DNA from: Desulfocurvus sp.
Lineage (GTDB): Bacteria > Desulfobacterota > Desulfovibrionia > Desulfovibrionales > Desulfovibrionaceae
DNA: 39,096 nt
Direction: 5' to 3'
Assembly (NCBI GenBank): GCA_020692325.1
Contig: JAIMKR010000015.1
Location: 1 to 39,096, forward strand
Part shown: piece by piece, positions 22,461-32,585 of the stretch
Position numbering within the stretch: position 1 is the stretch's first letter
Layout of the letters: every line of letters starts with the position of its first letter
The notes under the pieces: generated by a model
Seen by the model: the letters and a program-made list of their open reading frames with translations, nothing else
The model's database searches: none
Told to the model about the DNA's origin: nothing
Made by a program: the position numbers and the translations under genes

Positions 22461-22780
22461 CTTCGCGGCGATCCCCTCATCGATTCCGGAGAGGTGGTCG
22501 GGCGATTGTCCCTGCCGCTTCCCCCCCCTTCCCCCGGGCCTCCTGTCGCCTTCGCCATGCTCCACCGCCTTCGGTGACGGAGGGCTGGAGGTCGTCAAAT
22601 TCGTCACATGGCGTTTAGATAATATCTAGAATTTCTTTAATACACCGTGGTAATTAATGAGTTACAGGTTGTCATGAACGGGAGCGGATGACCAAGAGCA
22701 CCACTCCTGACACGACTGGGTGCGTCCTTCGTCCGCCGGAAGGTCTGTCGTCGTGGCCGAGGGGGAGGGCGTTCGACAGG
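22461..22780. other. Convergent intergenic region with an AT-rich patch
   Basis: 320 bases between the ends of two convergent genes. The first part is C-rich. An AT-rich patch (22615-22675) includes the small palindrome TAGAT-AAT-ATCTA (22616-22628). No convincing terminator, RNA gene or open reading frame is visible. Confidence 0.5.
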
Positions 22781-23434
22781 CTAGTAGATGATGACGTCGC
22801 CGCCTCGTCCATCGCCCATGCCTCCTCCGGGTCCACCACCCATGCCCTCGGGACCGCCAGGACCACCGCCGAACCCTCCACCCATGCCGCCGCGATCGCC
22901 GCCGCCGGGACCGTGCCGTTCACCCTTGCCGCCAGCAGCCTTGTGGATGGCTTCGCTGCAGCGGTGGCGCATGTCGGGGTAGAGCTCGCCCACGTAGTCG
23001 AAGATCTGGCTGTAGTCGGCTTGGCGTGAGTATTTCGCATAGAGGTACAGGCACAGATCGTCAGCACTGGAGAAGGACAGCTCGGAACCACGCTGGATGG
23101 CGTCGAAACCGCCGGCACGCGCGGCCACGATCTGCTGGCGTTCCGCATCGCGGGCCTGCATCCGGGCCTGACTGGGCAGCTCCGCCGTGGGGAGGGACGG
23201 ATGGGACGAAGGCGAAACGCGATTCTCCGGCGCGGCCGTGAGGGCGGTGCGCACCCAGCCTGCGAGGTGCCCGTCATTCATGTAGGGGCACATGTATTGG
23301 CCGGTGTTCCCGGAAATGGGACGGGGAGGATTGACGTCCTCCGGCGAGACGATGCCCCTGCTCGGCGATTTCGAGGCGCAGCCGCATAGCATGACGGCGC
23401 AGCAGAGGACCAACGAGACGGCTGTCGATTTCAT
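22781..23434 (-). CDS. Hypothetical lipoprotein with Gly-rich C-terminal tail
   Basis: 217 residues; I do not recognise the family. A lipoprotein signal (MKSTAVSLVLCCAVMLCGC, lipid-accepting Cys19 in a slightly unusual LCGC box) places it in the cell envelope. The middle contains TGQYMCPYMNDGHLAGWVRTAL, a helical ARMQARDAERQQIVAARAGGFDAIQ stretch and a DLCLYLYAKYSRQADYSQIFDYVGELYPDMRHRC segment. The last 45 or so residues are almost pure Gly/Met/Pro/Asp repeats (such as GGMGGGFGGGPGGPEGMGGG) ending in DVIIY. The start is fixed by AAGGAG upstream. It stands alone between a signalling operon and tRNA-Thr. Confidence 0.75.
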   Translation of the reverse strand: MKSTAVSLVLCCAVMLCGCASKSPSRGIVSPEDVNPPRPISGNTGQYMCPYMNDGHLAGWVRTALTAAPENRVSPSSHPSLPTAELPSQARMQARDAERQQIVAARAGGFDAIQRGSELSFSSADDLCLYLYAKYSRQADYSQIFDYVGELYPDMRHRCSEAIHKAAGGKGERHGPGGGDRGGMGGGFGGGPGGPEGMGGGPGGGMGDGRGGDVIIY

Positions 23435-23807
23435 GAAGGCTCCTTCGGACGCACGGACTCGATTGCGCGCCGCCATATTGTTAGACGTTGCGGCACGGCG
23501 GAAGGATACGTGCTGGGAAGCAGTGGGAGCTCCGGTGTTTGGGGGGCGGGAGGGAGGACTGTTGGGGCGATGATTCCGGCCACCGTTGAGGCATCGCCGG
23601 GGGACTCTGCGCATGACGGGGGAGCGCTGCCGCCACGGATGTTGGCTCTGCCGGGGGCCGGTTGGCAATCGTTTTTGGCGACACGCAGGTCCTGTTTCTG
23701 GGAAAGGCCTTGGGACCGGCTTGGAGTGAAAGTCGATTGTGCGATTGAGGAAAGATGTCGGCAGGTTCGCACATTTGGGGCAACGAAGGGAGTTTTCGGC
23801 AGGCCGC
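23435..23807. other. Intergenic stretch with no recognised gene
   Basis: About 370 bases upstream of the lipoprotein gene and downstream of tRNA-Thr on the same strand. It presumably holds the lipoprotein promoter, but I see no strong -35/-10 pair and no further gene. Confidence 0.5.
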
Positions 23808-23845
23808 AAAAAGCCCCGCGAAGGGCATAACCTTTCGCGGGGCTT
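23808..23845 (-). terminator. Terminator of tRNA-Thr
   Basis: Stem aagccccgcgaa / ttcgcggggctt (about 12 bp) followed by a T run on the minus strand, 10 bases after the tRNA 3' end. Confidence 0.85.
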
Positions 23846-23854
23846 GATGATCTC

Positions 23855-23930
23855 TGGAGCCAGCGCGGAGACTCGAACTCCGGACCTGCTGATTACGAAT
23901 CAGCTGCTCTACCAACTGAGCTACGCTGGC
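23855..23930 (-). tRNA. tRNA-Thr(CGT)
   Basis: 76-nt tRNA with acceptor GCCAGCG / CGCTGGC, D-arm AGCTCAGTTGGTAGAGC, anticodon stem CTGA / TCAG around loop TTCGTAA (anticodon CGT, reading ACG), T-arm GAGTTCGAGTCTC and encoded CCA. Confidence 0.95.
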
Positions 23931-23981
23931 CAACTCATGCGTGGCCTTGATACACAAGGCCGGATTTGTGGTCAAGACGAA

Positions 23982-23987
23982 ATTATA
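23982..23987 (-). promoter_or_regulatory. -10 box of the tRNA-Thr promoter
   Basis: A perfect TATAAT on the minus strand about 50 bases before the tRNA. No good -35 box lies at 17 bp; TTGAAA lies at 20 bp. Confidence 0.4.
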
Positions 23988-24158
23988 AGCGAAAAAATCT
24001 TCCACGATTTCAACGAGCCGGATGCCATTCGCGTCCGGTGAACGTCCGGCAATCGCACGAGGCGCCAAAGTCTCCGCGGGGATGAGAACCGCTCGCGGTG
24101 ATGTCGGTCCGGGGTAATTCCAGCATCCACAGGTGGCGGCGTGGTCAAGGCTCCACGA

Positions 24159-25400
24159 TCAGCCCAGCCGTAACCCCCGGCCGTTTTCCCAAATGGGAAT
24201 CATGGGCAGCAGGTCGCCTTCCTCCACCTTATCCGAGACGATGAGCAGTCCCTGGGCCTGCAACATGGCCAGCCGCACCTCGCTGTTGCGGTCCAGCAGC
24301 GGGTGCGCCTGCAATTCCGCGCCGATGGCCGAGTTGGTACATGCCACCAGACGTTCCCAGCCGAGCGGGGCGGGCGGCGGCGTTTCCGTGGGACGGGCCA
24401 GGATCGGACTGGGCGCCGGGAGCGTGCGGCCGCGTAGCCAGCACATGGCAGGCAGCACGATGGCGTGCATGAGCGCGAATACCGCCGCCGGAGTGCCGGG
24501 CAGGGCGAAAAGCAACCGCCGGTCCTTGATGGCTGCGAACATGCTCCGCCCAGGGCTGAGCGCCACGCCGTCGAACAACGGTGAGAAGCCGGCCACGGCC
24601 GCCGCTTGGCGGACGAAATCGCGCTGGCCAGGGCCAGTGCCTCCCGTGGTGATGACGCAGTCGGTCGCGTCCTTGGCGAGGCGCGTGGCGATGGCGTCCG
24701 TGTCATCGTCGCAGATCTCGGCGGCGAGATCCGTTATGCCGCGGCACCGCAGCAGGCCGGACGTCTGGACGAGGTTGTCGGCCGGAATCCTGCCGGGCAC
24801 GTGGGGAGAGGCGAGACCGGTGAGTTCGGTGCCGATGGCCAGGACACGCACGCGCGGCGGCATGAAGGTTTTGGCGTTGCTGACGCCGGACACGGCCAGT
24901 GTGGAAAGCACAGCGGGGGTCAGCTCCTCGCCCCGGCGCACGATGCGCGTGCCGGCCTTGAGGTCGCCGCCGGCCGGTCGCATGTTGTCCATGGGCGCGA
25001 CCTCGCCGCTTATGCGTAAAAGGTCGCCGGCGATCTCCGCCTGCTCGCGAGGGACGACGCAGTCCGCGCCAGGCGGCAGCAAGCCTCCGGTGAGAATGTT
25101 TACGGCCTTTCCCGCGCCAAGGAAGGCGGGCGCGACGTCGCCCGGGCGGATAAGCCCGGTGATCTGAAGACGCGCCGGCGACTCCGGCGTGGCGAACCGC
25201 GTATCCATGCTGGACAGTGCGAAGCCGTCCATGCGCGAACGCGCCTCGGCCGGCATGGCGTGCACGGCGAAGAGATCGTGGGCGCAGACGAGCCCTAGAC
25301 TTTCGAACAAGGGCGTTTCGCGATCCTTGCGGGGCGATTGATGAATATGATGGCGGATGCGCTCCAGCGCCGCATCGCGCGAGATGCTTTTTTCGGTCAT
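24159..25400 (-). CDS. moeA: Molybdopterin molybdenumtransferase MoeA
   Basis: 413-residue enzyme that inserts molybdate (or tungstate) into adenylylated molybdopterin. Domains follow the MoeA order: N-terminal domain with AMPAEARSRMDGFAL; domain II with LTGGLLPPGADCVVPREQ; the MogA-like domain III with LAIGTEL, ADNLVQTSGLL and VITTGGTGPGQRDFV; then the C-terminal beta domain. The start MTEKSISRD has AGGAG eight bases upstream, and its ATG overlaps the mobA stop. Molybdenum or tungsten enzymes such as formate dehydrogenase are the likely clients. Confidence 0.93.
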   Translation of the reverse strand: MTEKSISRDAALERIRHHIHQSPRKDRETPLFESLGLVCAHDLFAVHAMPAEARSRMDGFALSSMDTRFATPESPARLQITGLIRPGDVAPAFLGAGKAVNILTGGLLPPGADCVVPREQAEIAGDLLRISGEVAPMDNMRPAGGDLKAGTRIVRRGEELTPAVLSTLAVSGVSNAKTFMPPRVRVLAIGTELTGLASPHVPGRIPADNLVQTSGLLRCRGITDLAAEICDDDTDAIATRLAKDATDCVITTGGTGPGQRDFVRQAAAVAGFSPLFDGVALSPGRSMFAAIKDRRLLFALPGTPAAVFALMHAIVLPAMCWLRGRTLPAPSPILARPTETPPPAPLGWERLVACTNSAIGAELQAHPLLDRNSEVRLAMLQAQGLLIVSDKVEEGDLLPMIPIWENGRGLRLG

Positions 25401-26083
25401 GTAGTCTCCTGGCCCGGGTGGCGCGTCCCCCTTGCGATTTCGCGCAGGGCGCGCAGCTCCTCCGGGGTGTTGGCGTTGCGGAAGGAAATTTGCTCCGGGT
25501 CCGCCCGCAACAGGATCTCCAGCGGCAGCGGACGCAGATGGATCTTGTCGAAAAAGTCTCCGATCTTGTACTCGCCGCGTGCGAGCCGTACTTCGATGTG
25601 CGGCAGGCAGCGCCTCGAGTAGACGGCGCAAAGGGGTTCGATATAGCCATCCGGCTTGCGCGGCAGCAGCACGTCGTCCTCGGGCCGCAGCAGGGCGAGC
25701 AGGGCGTCCACCAACTCCGGCCGCAGGAACGGCGAATCACCGGCGGTGACGAAGACATGTTCGTGCCGCGCGGCGGCGATGGCGGTGTGCAGCCCCGTGA
25801 GCGAGCTGCGGCTGGGCAGCCTGTCGCGCACCATCCGCCAGGGGGGATTTTGCGCGGCGGCCCGGGCGTATGGCTCCGGCTCCTTGACCACGAGGAGCAG
25901 ATCGTCGAAGCGCGGCGCCAGCGTGGCGCAGAGCCGTTCGAGGATGCTCGCGCCCCCCACTTCGAGCAAGGGCTTCACCGCGCCGGAGAGCCGCGTGGCC
26001 GCGCCGCCGCCGAGGATGGCCGCGGAGACGTTCGCCGCCTTCGTTATCGTGGGGATGTTACTGGAAGAACGATCCTGGCGCAT
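25397..26083 (-). CDS. mobA: Molybdenum cofactor guanylyltransferase
   Basis: 228-residue nucleotidyltransferase that joins GMP to molybdopterin to make the guanine dinucleotide cofactor used by DMSO-reductase-family enzymes. It has the N-terminal AAILGGGAATRLSGAVKPLLEVGG, VTAGDSPFL and the EPLCAVYSRRCLP segment. The usual LAGGxxxRMG reads ILGGGAATRLSG, a mild variant. It is placed before moeA with an ATGA overlap, so the two are co-translated. Confidence 0.88.
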   Translation of the reverse strand: MRQDRSSSNIPTITKAANVSAAILGGGAATRLSGAVKPLLEVGGASILERLCATLAPRFDDLLLVVKEPEPYARAAAQNPPWRMVRDRLPSRSSLTGLHTAIAAARHEHVFVTAGDSPFLRPELVDALLALLRPEDDVLLPRKPDGYIEPLCAVYSRRCLPHIEVRLARGEYKIGDFFDKIHLRPLPLEILLRADPEQISFRNANTPEELRALREIARGTRHPGQETT

Positions 26084-26237
26084 TTTGTGAAGATATACCG
26101 GACCAGTCGGCTGGGCAACAGGTGATTGGGAAATTCCTCACGAAATGTCGTCGTGGTCGCGAGCCCTCTTGAGGGACGGCCCGCGACGGTGTATCCACAA
26201 CATACAGTCCTATGAACGCCGACATTCAGGAGCACTA

Positions 26238-28340
26238 GTGGAGCACAGCGCCTTGCAGGCCTTTTTCGCCCCCCGCGCCGTGGCCGTCATCGGAGCCTCG
26301 GCCTCGCCTGGCAAGGTGGGCAACGCCGTGGTGCGCAATATGCTCGCCGCGGGCTTCAAGGGGCGCCTGCTCCCGGTCAATCCCAAGGGCGGGGAGATCG
26401 AGGGCCTGCCGGTGACGCGCACTACGGCCGAACTGCCGGGCGGTATCGACCTTGCCGTGTTCGCCATCCCGCGCGATCGGGTCCTGCCCGCCTTCGAGAC
26501 GCTGGCCGGCCGGGGGCTCAAGTCCGCCATCGTCATCAGCGCCGGCTTCCGCGAGGCCGGGCGTGACGGCTTTTTGCTGGAGCGCGAGCTCACCGCGCTG
26601 GCCAAGCGGTACGGCGTGGCGCTCCTCGGTCCCAATTGCCTGGGTATGATGAACGCCGCCGCCGGCGTCAACGCGAGTTTTGCGGCGACTGCGCCGTTGG
26701 CCGGCCCTGTGGCCTTCTGCTCGCAATCCGGCGCGCTGTGCGTGGCTGTGCTGGACTGGGCCAGCGGGGAGAATTTCGGCTTTTCCAAATTCATCAGCCT
26801 GGGCAACAAGGCCGGCTTGGCCGAGGTGGACCTTCTGCCGCACCTCGGCGCGGACCCGGAGACCCGGGTCATCATGGGCTATCTGGAGAACGTGGAGGAC
26901 GGCGAGCGCTTTGTGCGCGTCGCCCGCGAGGTCAGCCGCGTCAAACCGATCATTTTGCTCAAAGCCGGTTCGAGCAACGCCGGGGCCAAGGCGGCCAGCT
27001 CGCACACCGGAGCCATCGCCGGGTCCGAAGACGCCTGCGGCGCGGCCTTCCGGCAGTGCGGCGTGGTGCGCGCCCGCGATCTGGCTTCGCTCTTCGCCCT
27101 GGCCGGAGCCTTCGCCAGCCTGCCCCTGCCGCGCGGTCCCAACATGGCCGTGATCTCCAACGCCGGCGGACCGGGCATTCTCGCCGCCGACGCCTGCGAG
27201 CGCACCCGTCTGCACATGGCCCGGCTCTCGCCGGAGACGATCCAGCGCCTGCAGGCCGATCTGCCGCCCTCCGCCTCCGTGTACAATCCCGTGGACATTG
27301 GGGGGGACGCCGGAGCCGAGCGCTACCGCAAGAGTCTGGAGGCCGTGCTCGACGATCCGCTCGTGCATGCGGTGCTGGTCATCGTCGCGCCCACGGGAGC
27401 CGCGGAGCGGGAGGCCGCTGTGGCCGCCATCGCGGCCATCGCCCGCCGGTCGGACAAACCGGTGCTGCCCTGTCTGATGGGGAGCGACCACGACGGGACC
27501 GGACGTGGCCTCCTGCGCGCGGCGGGGCTGCCTTGTCTCACCTTTCCCGAGCCGGGGCTGCGCTGCATCGAGGCCATGTACGCCTACGCCCAGTGGCGGC
27601 AGAAACCCGTGCCCGTGTACGAGCCGCCGAAGCGCGATCTCGTGGCCGCCCGGAACGTGGTCGAGCGGGCACAGACCGCCGGCCAGCTGGACGTGACCGG
27701 CTTCGCCGCGCGTGAATTTCTGCGCGCCTATGGCCTGGACACGCTTGACGCCAGGCTCGCGCGCACCAGCGACGAGGCCGTGGTTGCGGCGCGGGAGCTC
27801 GGCGGCCGGGTGGCGCTCAAAATCGCCTCGCCGCAGATTCCGCATCATTCAGACATGAACGGCGTGGTGTTGAACCTGTGCGACGACGAGGCCGTGCGCC
27901 GGGCCTTCGGCGTGCTGACCAACCGTGCGACGCGCCTGCGGCCGGAGGCCGCCGTGGCCGGCTGCCTGGTGCAGGCCATGGCCCCGGACGATGCGCGAGA
28001 GGTGACGCTCGCCATGCGTCGCGACGAGCAGTTCGGTCCGCTTTTGCAATTCGGCCTGTCCGGCGTGCATACGGAGGTGCTGGGCGATGTTTCGCACCAT
28101 TTGACCCCCTTGAGCCGCGACGAGGCTTTTGGCATGATGCGCTCCATCCGCGCCTACCGGCTGCTCAAAGGCCTGGATGGGCGTCCCGGGGCGAACCTGC
28201 GCGCCCTGGAGGACGCGCTCCTCGCGCTGGCCGCGCTGGCCCAGGATTTCCCGCAGATATTCGAGGCGGAGCTTGGCCCGGTGCTGGCCGGCCCCGATGG
28301 GGTCCGCGTGGCCGAGGCGCGCCTGACCCTGCGCACATAG
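26238..28340 (+). CDS. ADP-forming acetyl/acyl-CoA synthetase, fused alpha-beta subunits
   Basis: 700-residue enzyme that converts acyl-CoA, ADP and phosphate to the acid, CoA and ATP, or the reverse. The alpha part (1-460) has the CoA-binding domain VAVIGASASPGKVGNAVVRNML, VALLGPNCLGMMN, and the phospho-histidine loop AASSHTGAIAGSE. The beta part (about 480-700) is an ATP-grasp domain with FLRAYGLDTLDARLARTSDEAV, VALKIASPQIPHHSDMNGV and LQFGLSGVHTEVLGDVSHHLTPL. No acetyltransferase domain is attached, unlike Pat/PatZ proteins. The start is GTG 26238, seven bases after AGGAG. A phosphotransacetylase-family gene follows by 44 bases. The role in acetate formation is inference. Confidence 0.88.
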   Translation: MEHSALQAFFAPRAVAVIGASASPGKVGNAVVRNMLAAGFKGRLLPVNPKGGEIEGLPVTRTTAELPGGIDLAVFAIPRDRVLPAFETLAGRGLKSAIVISAGFREAGRDGFLLERELTALAKRYGVALLGPNCLGMMNAAAGVNASFAATAPLAGPVAFCSQSGALCVAVLDWASGENFGFSKFISLGNKAGLAEVDLLPHLGADPETRVIMGYLENVEDGERFVRVAREVSRVKPIILLKAGSSNAGAKAASSHTGAIAGSEDACGAAFRQCGVVRARDLASLFALAGAFASLPLPRGPNMAVISNAGGPGILAADACERTRLHMARLSPETIQRLQADLPPSASVYNPVDIGGDAGAERYRKSLEAVLDDPLVHAVLVIVAPTGAAEREAAVAAIAAIARRSDKPVLPCLMGSDHDGTGRGLLRAAGLPCLTFPEPGLRCIEAMYAYAQWRQKPVPVYEPPKRDLVAARNVVERAQTAGQLDVTGFAAREFLRAYGLDTLDARLARTSDEAVVAARELGGRVALKIASPQIPHHSDMNGVVLNLCDDEAVRRAFGVLTNRATRLRPEAAVAGCLVQAMAPDDAREVTLAMRRDEQFGPLLQFGLSGVHTEVLGDVSHHLTPLSRDEAFGMMRSIRAYRLLKGLDGRPGANLRALEDALLALAALAQDFPQIFEAELGPVLAGPDGVRVAEARLTLRT

Positions 28341-28384
28341 CAAGCCGCCCGCGCCTTCGTCCGCGCGCAAGGAGAGAATTCACG

Positions 28385-29452
28385 ATGGTCGGCATCTACA
28401 TAGGCTCAACCGCCGGTTACGCCGGTAAGAACTTCATTGCCATGTCCCTGGGGCTGCGTTTTAAGAAGCTGGGCCTCAAGGTTGGCTATATGAAACCCGT
28501 TGGCGCGGTGCCCAGCCGTGAGGACGCCGCTCCCGGCGACGAGGACGCGGCGTTTCTGCAGAAGGTGCTGGGATTGAACCAGGACCCCGCGTTGGTGACG
28601 CCCGTGGTGGTGACGCGCGAGTTCACCCGTCGCGCCTTTTCCGGCGACATCGGCGACCTCATGCCTGGCGTGGTCTCCGCTCATGCCGAACTTTCGCGCG
28701 GAAAGGACGTGATGATCATCGCCGGATCGGGCAATTTCCTCGATTCCGGCCTTTATTGCGGCCTGGACGGCGTGAGCGTGGCGCGTGCGCTGGGGGCGCG
28801 GGTCGTGCTCATCGACCGCTACCAGAACGAGTCCCGATACGACTACCTGCTGCGCGCCCGCGAGGTTCTTGGCGAGGAGCTCGCCGGCGTGATTCTGAAC
28901 GACATCCCCGAGAGCTACCGGCCGGAGGTGGACGAGCTGCTCGCGCCGTTCCTGCGCGGCAAAGGCGTGCATGTGCTCGGCGTCATCGCCTCGGACCCGC
29001 TCATGGGCGCCATCAAGGTCAGTGATCTTGCCGAACGTCTGGGCGGCCGCATCCTTTCCGCCCACAACAAGGCCGACCGCGTGGTGGAGGATTTTCTCAT
29101 CGGCACCATGCAGGTGGAGAACTTCCTCGCCCATTTCGTGCGGCACAAGAACTCGGCCATCATCGTCGGCGGTGATCGTGCGGACGTGCAGCTCGTGGCC
29201 CTGGAGGGCAGCTGCCCCTGCCTCATCCTTACCGGCAACCTGCATCCGAACGACATCATCCTGACCCGATCCGAGGTGCTGCAAACGCCGATCATCATGG
29301 TGCGCGAGGATACCTTCGCCGTGTCCAAGAAGATGGAGCACATCCTCACTCGTCACAAGCTGCGCGACATGATCAAGGTCAATCATGGGGCGCAACTCGT
29401 CGCCGAGGCACTTGACTTTGATTTTTTGCGTGAGCGCCTGGGCATGGAGTGA
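28385..29452 (+). CDS. Phosphotransacetylase-family protein (BioD-like P-loop plus DRTGG domain)
   Basis: 355-residue protein of COG0857 without the catalytic phosphotransacetylase domain. Residues 1-215 resemble dethiobiotin-synthetase-type P-loop proteins, with IYIGSTAGYAGKNFIAMSLG as P-loop, VGYMKPVG and a GLDGVSVARALGARVVLIDRY core. Residues 215-325 are the DRTGG domain (SDLAERLGGRILSAHN, AIIVGGDRADVQLVALEG, CLILTGNLHPNDIILTRSE). DRTGG domains are regulatory and often bind nucleotides. The start follows AAGGAG. With the acyl-CoA synthetase just upstream, a regulatory role in acetyl-CoA/acetate metabolism is likely but inferred. Confidence 0.83.
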   Translation: MVGIYIGSTAGYAGKNFIAMSLGLRFKKLGLKVGYMKPVGAVPSREDAAPGDEDAAFLQKVLGLNQDPALVTPVVVTREFTRRAFSGDIGDLMPGVVSAHAELSRGKDVMIIAGSGNFLDSGLYCGLDGVSVARALGARVVLIDRYQNESRYDYLLRAREVLGEELAGVILNDIPESYRPEVDELLAPFLRGKGVHVLGVIASDPLMGAIKVSDLAERLGGRILSAHNKADRVVEDFLIGTMQVENFLAHFVRHKNSAIIVGGDRADVQLVALEGSCPCLILTGNLHPNDIILTRSEVLQTPIIMVREDTFAVSKKMEHILTRHKLRDMIKVNHGAQLVAEALDFDFLRERLGME

Positions 29453-29599
29453 CGAACGGATTTTTTTGCGCTACATTGGGGCTGCGTTTTCGGCACGTTT
29501 CCCCCGTCACCAACGCGACGGCACTGATTCCGTCTCGATCACGCCTGAAAACGCGCAGGACGGGCATGGCCCCCTCCAAATCCGCACATAGGAGTATGC

Positions 29600-30154
29600 A
29601 TGCGCTTGAATCATAATAAAGGTAAAATCATCACCCCCTGCGCCGCCGCGCTCGTCGCGGCTCTTTGGCTGCTGCCTGTCCATGCGCAGGACTATGCGGG
29701 CGGTCAGCCGTCAGCATTCGACGAGCCCAAGCCCCTCTCCGTTCCTTTCAATCATAATCAGCACAACAAAGTGGCCAAGATCACCAAGTGCGCCACCTGC
29801 CATCACCCTCTGCCCGGCCAAAAAGCGGTCAAGGGCAAAGTGGGGCGCACCGGCTTCGAGCATCGTTGCGCCGATTGCCATCATGAACGGCCCGAGCCCA
29901 ACGAGCCGGCCTCGTTGATGGTGGTGTCGCATAGGGTGTGTCAGGGCTGCCATCACGCCCGGAAAAAGGGCCCGGTGAAGTGCTCAGGTTGCCATAAGGG
30001 ACAGGCGGAGCCTCAGGCTCAGCCGCAGCAGTCGTCCACTGGCGGCAACGTGCTGGTTCCGGCCGATGGTTTTTTCCCCGCGCTTATGGCCCCCAATTCC
30101 GAGGCCCCGGTCGCCCCGGCGCAGGAAGGCGGCAATCAGACCGAATCCAAGTAG
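29600..30154 (+). CDS. Periplasmic tetrahaem cytochrome c3-family protein
   Basis: 184 residues with a signal peptide (1-30, ending VHAQ) and four CxxCH haem c sites: CATCH (64-68), CADCH (90-94), CQGCH (114-118) and CSGCH (128-132). Extra His residues at 52, 55, 69, 88, 95, 111 and 119 can supply distal ligands for bis-His haems, as in class III cytochromes c3. The C-terminal 50 or so residues (from KGQAEPQAQPQQ) are Gln/Pro/Ala-rich and beyond the usual fold. Cytochromes c3 carry electrons between hydrogenases or formate dehydrogenases and membrane complexes. It is preceded by AGGAG and followed by a terminator. No partner oxidoreductase is adjacent. Confidence 0.9.
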   Translation: MRLNHNKGKIITPCAAALVAALWLLPVHAQDYAGGQPSAFDEPKPLSVPFNHNQHNKVAKITKCATCHHPLPGQKAVKGKVGRTGFEHRCADCHHERPEPNEPASLMVVSHRVCQGCHHARKKGPVKCSGCHKGQAEPQAQPQQSSTGGNVLVPADGFFPALMAPNSEAPVAPAQEGGNQTESK

Positions 30155-30175
30155 CGGACCGGACGATGATGCAAA

Positions 30176-30205
30176 GAAAAGGCCGGGAATTTCCCGGCCT
30201 TTTCT
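30176..30205. terminator. Bidirectional terminator between the cytochrome and thioesterase genes
   Basis: A 13-bp perfect stem (aaaaggccgggaa / ttcccggcctttt) flanked by A and T runs. It lies between convergent genes and can serve both. Confidence 0.88.
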
Positions 30206-30209
30206 TGTG

Positions 30210-30628
30210 CTATTTTCCCCGGTGTATGTTGTAGACCGCGCGCGCCTCGGCCACGGGCTTTTCGCGGTTGCCCTGGCTCCAGAGCGAGACGTGCGCGTTG
30301 CCCACGCGGTTGCCCAGCAGTCGCACCGTGGCTTCGGCCAGCAGATCGACCGGCCCGGCCGGCCGGAGATAGTCCACGCCAATGTCGATGGTGGCGATGC
30401 GGTCGTCGGGTCGGCAGCAGCTCCAAATGGCGAAGCCGCCGCAAACGTCCGCCAGGGTGGAGATGACCCCGCCGTGCAGGGCCGGGCGGCGCGCGTCGCC
30501 CACCAGCTCTGGGCGGAAGGGAATGCGCAGGCGCGCGTAACCCTCGCGTAGCTCCTCGGCCTTGATGCCGAGCAGTTTGTGGAAGGGCAGTTCCTCCTCC
30601 ACCAGACGCCGCATGGTCTCCAGATCCA

Positions 30629-30629
<1 letters not shown>
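30210..30629 (-). CDS. PaaI-family hotdog thioesterase
   Basis: 139-residue hotdog-fold thioesterase. It has the PaaI/YbdB pattern LPFHKLLGIKAEEL near the N-terminus, PALHGGVISTLADVCGGFAI (the conserved HGG-x5-Asp region with the catalytic acidic residue) and TIDIGVDYLRPA. Such enzymes hydrolyse acyl-CoA or aromatic acyl-CoA; the substrate is unknown. The ATG overlaps the hslU stop as TGATG, so it is the last gene of the minus-strand operon. Confidence 0.88.
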
Positions 30630-32004
<1,375 letters not shown>

Positions 32005-32008
<4 letters not shown>

Positions 32009-32556
32009 GATTTGGCCTCCCGTTTCTTGGTCTCCACGTGAATGTGGTCGTTTGTGTACACACACAGCTCGCTGGCGATCTGCATGGACGACTTGGTGAT
32101 GTCCTCGGCGGACATGCTTGTGTTGCGCCGCAGCGCCCGCGCGGCGGCCAGCGCGTAGATGCCGCCGGACCCGATGGCAGCCATGCCGTCGTCCGGTTCG
32201 ATGACGTCGCCCGTGCCGGTGATGATGAGGATGGTTTCGGCGTCGGCCGCCAGGATCATGGCCTCCAGCTTGCGCAGGTATTTGTCCGTGCGCCAGTCCT
32301 TGGCCAGTTCCACGGCCGCGCGGGTGAGGTTGCCGGAATGGCTTTCCAGCTTCTTTTCAAAGCGCTCGAAGAGGGTGAAGGCGTCGGCCGTGGCTCCGGC
32401 GAAGCCCACGATGATCCGGTCGCGGTAGATGGTGCGCACCTTGCGCGCCGAATGTTTCATGGCCACGCTCTGGCCGAGGGTCACCTGGCCGTCGCCGGCC
32501 ATGGCCACGCCGTTATCGTCGAGCACGGCGAGAATGGTGGTGCCGTGTATGTCCAT
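32005..32556 (-). CDS. hslV: ATP-dependent protease peptidase subunit HslV
   Basis: 183-residue threonine peptidase that assembles as a double hexamer capped by HslU. The N-terminal MDIHG is a short propeptide before TTILAV; removing it exposes Thr6 as the nucleophile. The family segments [42 protein letters not shown] and [17 protein letters not shown] are intact. The start follows AAGGAG. It sits 29 bases after the macro-domain gene and overlaps hslU by four bases. Confidence 0.95.
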
Positions 32557-32585
32557 TGCGTCTCCTTGTTTTGCGTCGGGGAAAA

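Noticed and set aside
19677-22607. A 976-codon minus-strand frame opposite the signalling operon
   Set aside because: The plus-strand products carry receiver, PP2C, HATPase, STAS and HPt motifs; the minus frame has shadow composition and no domain.
22610-22680. AT-rich patch with a small palindrome, considered as a promoter or small RNA
   Set aside because: It lies between convergent gene ends with no downstream gene on either strand, and no terminator follows; no support beyond composition.
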